From contig JAJYRV010000170.1 of assembly GCA_021793935.1 (NCBI GenBank), positions 1 to 5,226 on the forward strand: DNA of 5,226 nt, written 5' to 3'. The notes beneath the pieces are model-generated. The model did no database searches. It was not told where the DNA came from and saw only the letters and a program-made list of their open reading frames with translations. The first letter of the stretch is position 1. The number at the start of each line of letters is the position of its first letter. The translations under genes were made by a program, and so were the position numbers. This DNA comes from Actinomycetes bacterium. Lineage in GTDB: Bacteria; Actinomycetota; Actinomycetes; Actinomycetales; Beutenbergiaceae. Positions 4,719-5,226 of the stretch are shown piece after piece.

Positions 4719-5226
4719 CTACCGCCAGTTCTCGGCGGCGACTTCCGTTTCTTCCAACCATTGCTGCAGCTCCTTTGCACTCGGCCCCGGTGACGGGGGC
4801 GCGTAGCGAACGTCGTTGACGGCGCGGGTCAACCGCGCGAACCCTTCCAAGTCCTGGGCAAAGGTGCGACCGGTGGGCTCGCGGGGGGCAACGTCGAGGT
4901 CCTGTGCGCGCCGAAGCAACGTGGCGGGCGTGTCGGCCGGGAGGAGATGGAGGCCCAGGGGCCGAAGCACGGAGACGGCAGCACTCCAGTATTCTTCGCT
5001 TCCCCACGCCGCGCGGGCACGGGCCCGCTGGCGACGTTCCAGCGCGACGAGGAACCCCGCGGCGATGACCGCGACCGCGAGGATGAACGGCCAGGCCGGC
5101 ACGCGGGTTTCCCCCACGCCCGCTGTCGAGACCTCCGCCGCCGGGGGCTCCGCGGGTTCCGGGGTGTCCGAGGGCGCCTGGGTCGGTGCCTCCGTGGGCA
5201 CATCCTCGGGTTGATCGAGCAGATCG
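4719..5226 (-). CDS. C-terminal part of a TgpA/DUF4129-type transglutaminase protein (partial)
   Basis: The frame is open to the right window edge, so this is the last 168 codons of a longer gene; the GTG at 5199-5201 is an internal valine codon, not a start. Visible parts in order are a proline/threonine/glutamate-rich linker (LLDQPEDV to about 5100), one membrane helix (WPFILAVAVIAAGFLVAL), an arginine-rich stop-transfer segment (ERRQRARARAAW), and a cytoplasmic helical domain with YWSAAVSVLRPLGLHLLPADTPATLLRRA and then FARLTRAVNDVRYAPPSPG. Linker, final helix and DUF4129-like tail are how actinobacterial TgpA-type transglutaminases end. The extracellular transglutaminase core and its Cys-His-Asp triad would lie outside the window and are not seen. 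Such genes normally follow moxR and DUF58 genes in one operon, which here would lie to the right on the minus strand. The family call rests on architecture and a short tail only. Confidence 0.7.
   Translation of the reverse strand, partial: DLLDQPEDVPTEAPTQAPSDTPEPAEPPAAEVSTAGVGETRVPAWPFILAVAVIAAGFLVALERRQRARARAAWGSEEYWSAAVSVLRPLGLHLLPADTPATLLRRAQDLDVAPREPTGRTFAQDLEGFARLTRAVNDVRYAPPSPGPSAKELQQWLEETEVAAENWR

Noticed and set aside
4190..4780. 196-codon minus-strand frame across the DUF3040 gene and the convergent gap
   Set aside because: It is Arg/Ser-rich without motifs, and antisense to a recognisable DUF3040 protein with its own ribosome-binding site.

Overview
The window reads as chromosomal DNA of a high-GC Gram-positive bacterium (Actinomycetota). 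Codon third positions in the main genes are mostly G or C. Several encoded families are typical of, or restricted to, that phylum: a long PAC2-family protein, a SAV_6107-type HEPN protein, a DUF3040 membrane protein and a TgpA-like transglutaminase tail. The sequence does not let me name a genus with confidence. There is no sign of a mobile element, phage, CRISPR array, tRNA or rRNA.

Layout. Positions 1-259 hold no gene I can defend; they are less GC-rich and probably carry the promoter of the next gene. A PAC2-family protein (260-1156, +) follows, then a 179-nt structured leader and a CspA-type cold-shock protein (1336-1539, +) that ends at a textbook intrinsic terminator (about 1558-1591). 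On the minus strand lies a spermidine-synthase-like, probably non-aminopropyltransferase, Rossmann protein (1630-2502). Divergent from it, across only 54 nt, starts a two-gene operon: a HEPN protein (2557-2964) and DNA polymerase IV (2974-4206). A small DUF3040 membrane protein (4266-4628) follows. It converges on the C-terminal end of a TgpA/DUF4129-type protein on the minus strand (4719 to the right edge).

How the parts fit. The clearest regulatory feature is a near-perfect actinobacterial LexA (SOS) box at 2519-2534. It lies inside a good sigma-70-type promoter (TTGCCT, 17 nt, GATAAT), 22 nt upstream of the HEPN gene. This makes HEPN-dinB a damage-inducible translesion-synthesis operon, and because the gap is so short the same box could also affect the divergent spermidine-synthase-like gene. 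The second point of interest is the leader of the cold-shock gene. It contains overlapping palindromes and several hairpins that cannot all form at once, one of which would cover the Shine-Dalgarno sequence, so it may be an RNA switch.

The order dinB, DUF3040, tgpA (reverse) is what I recall from actinobacterial chromosomes just left of the mraZ/dcw cell-division cluster. I therefore expect DUF58 and MoxR genes and then mraZ beyond the right edge. I see no wholly new system; the best leads are the HEPN partner of Pol IV under LexA and the csp leader.
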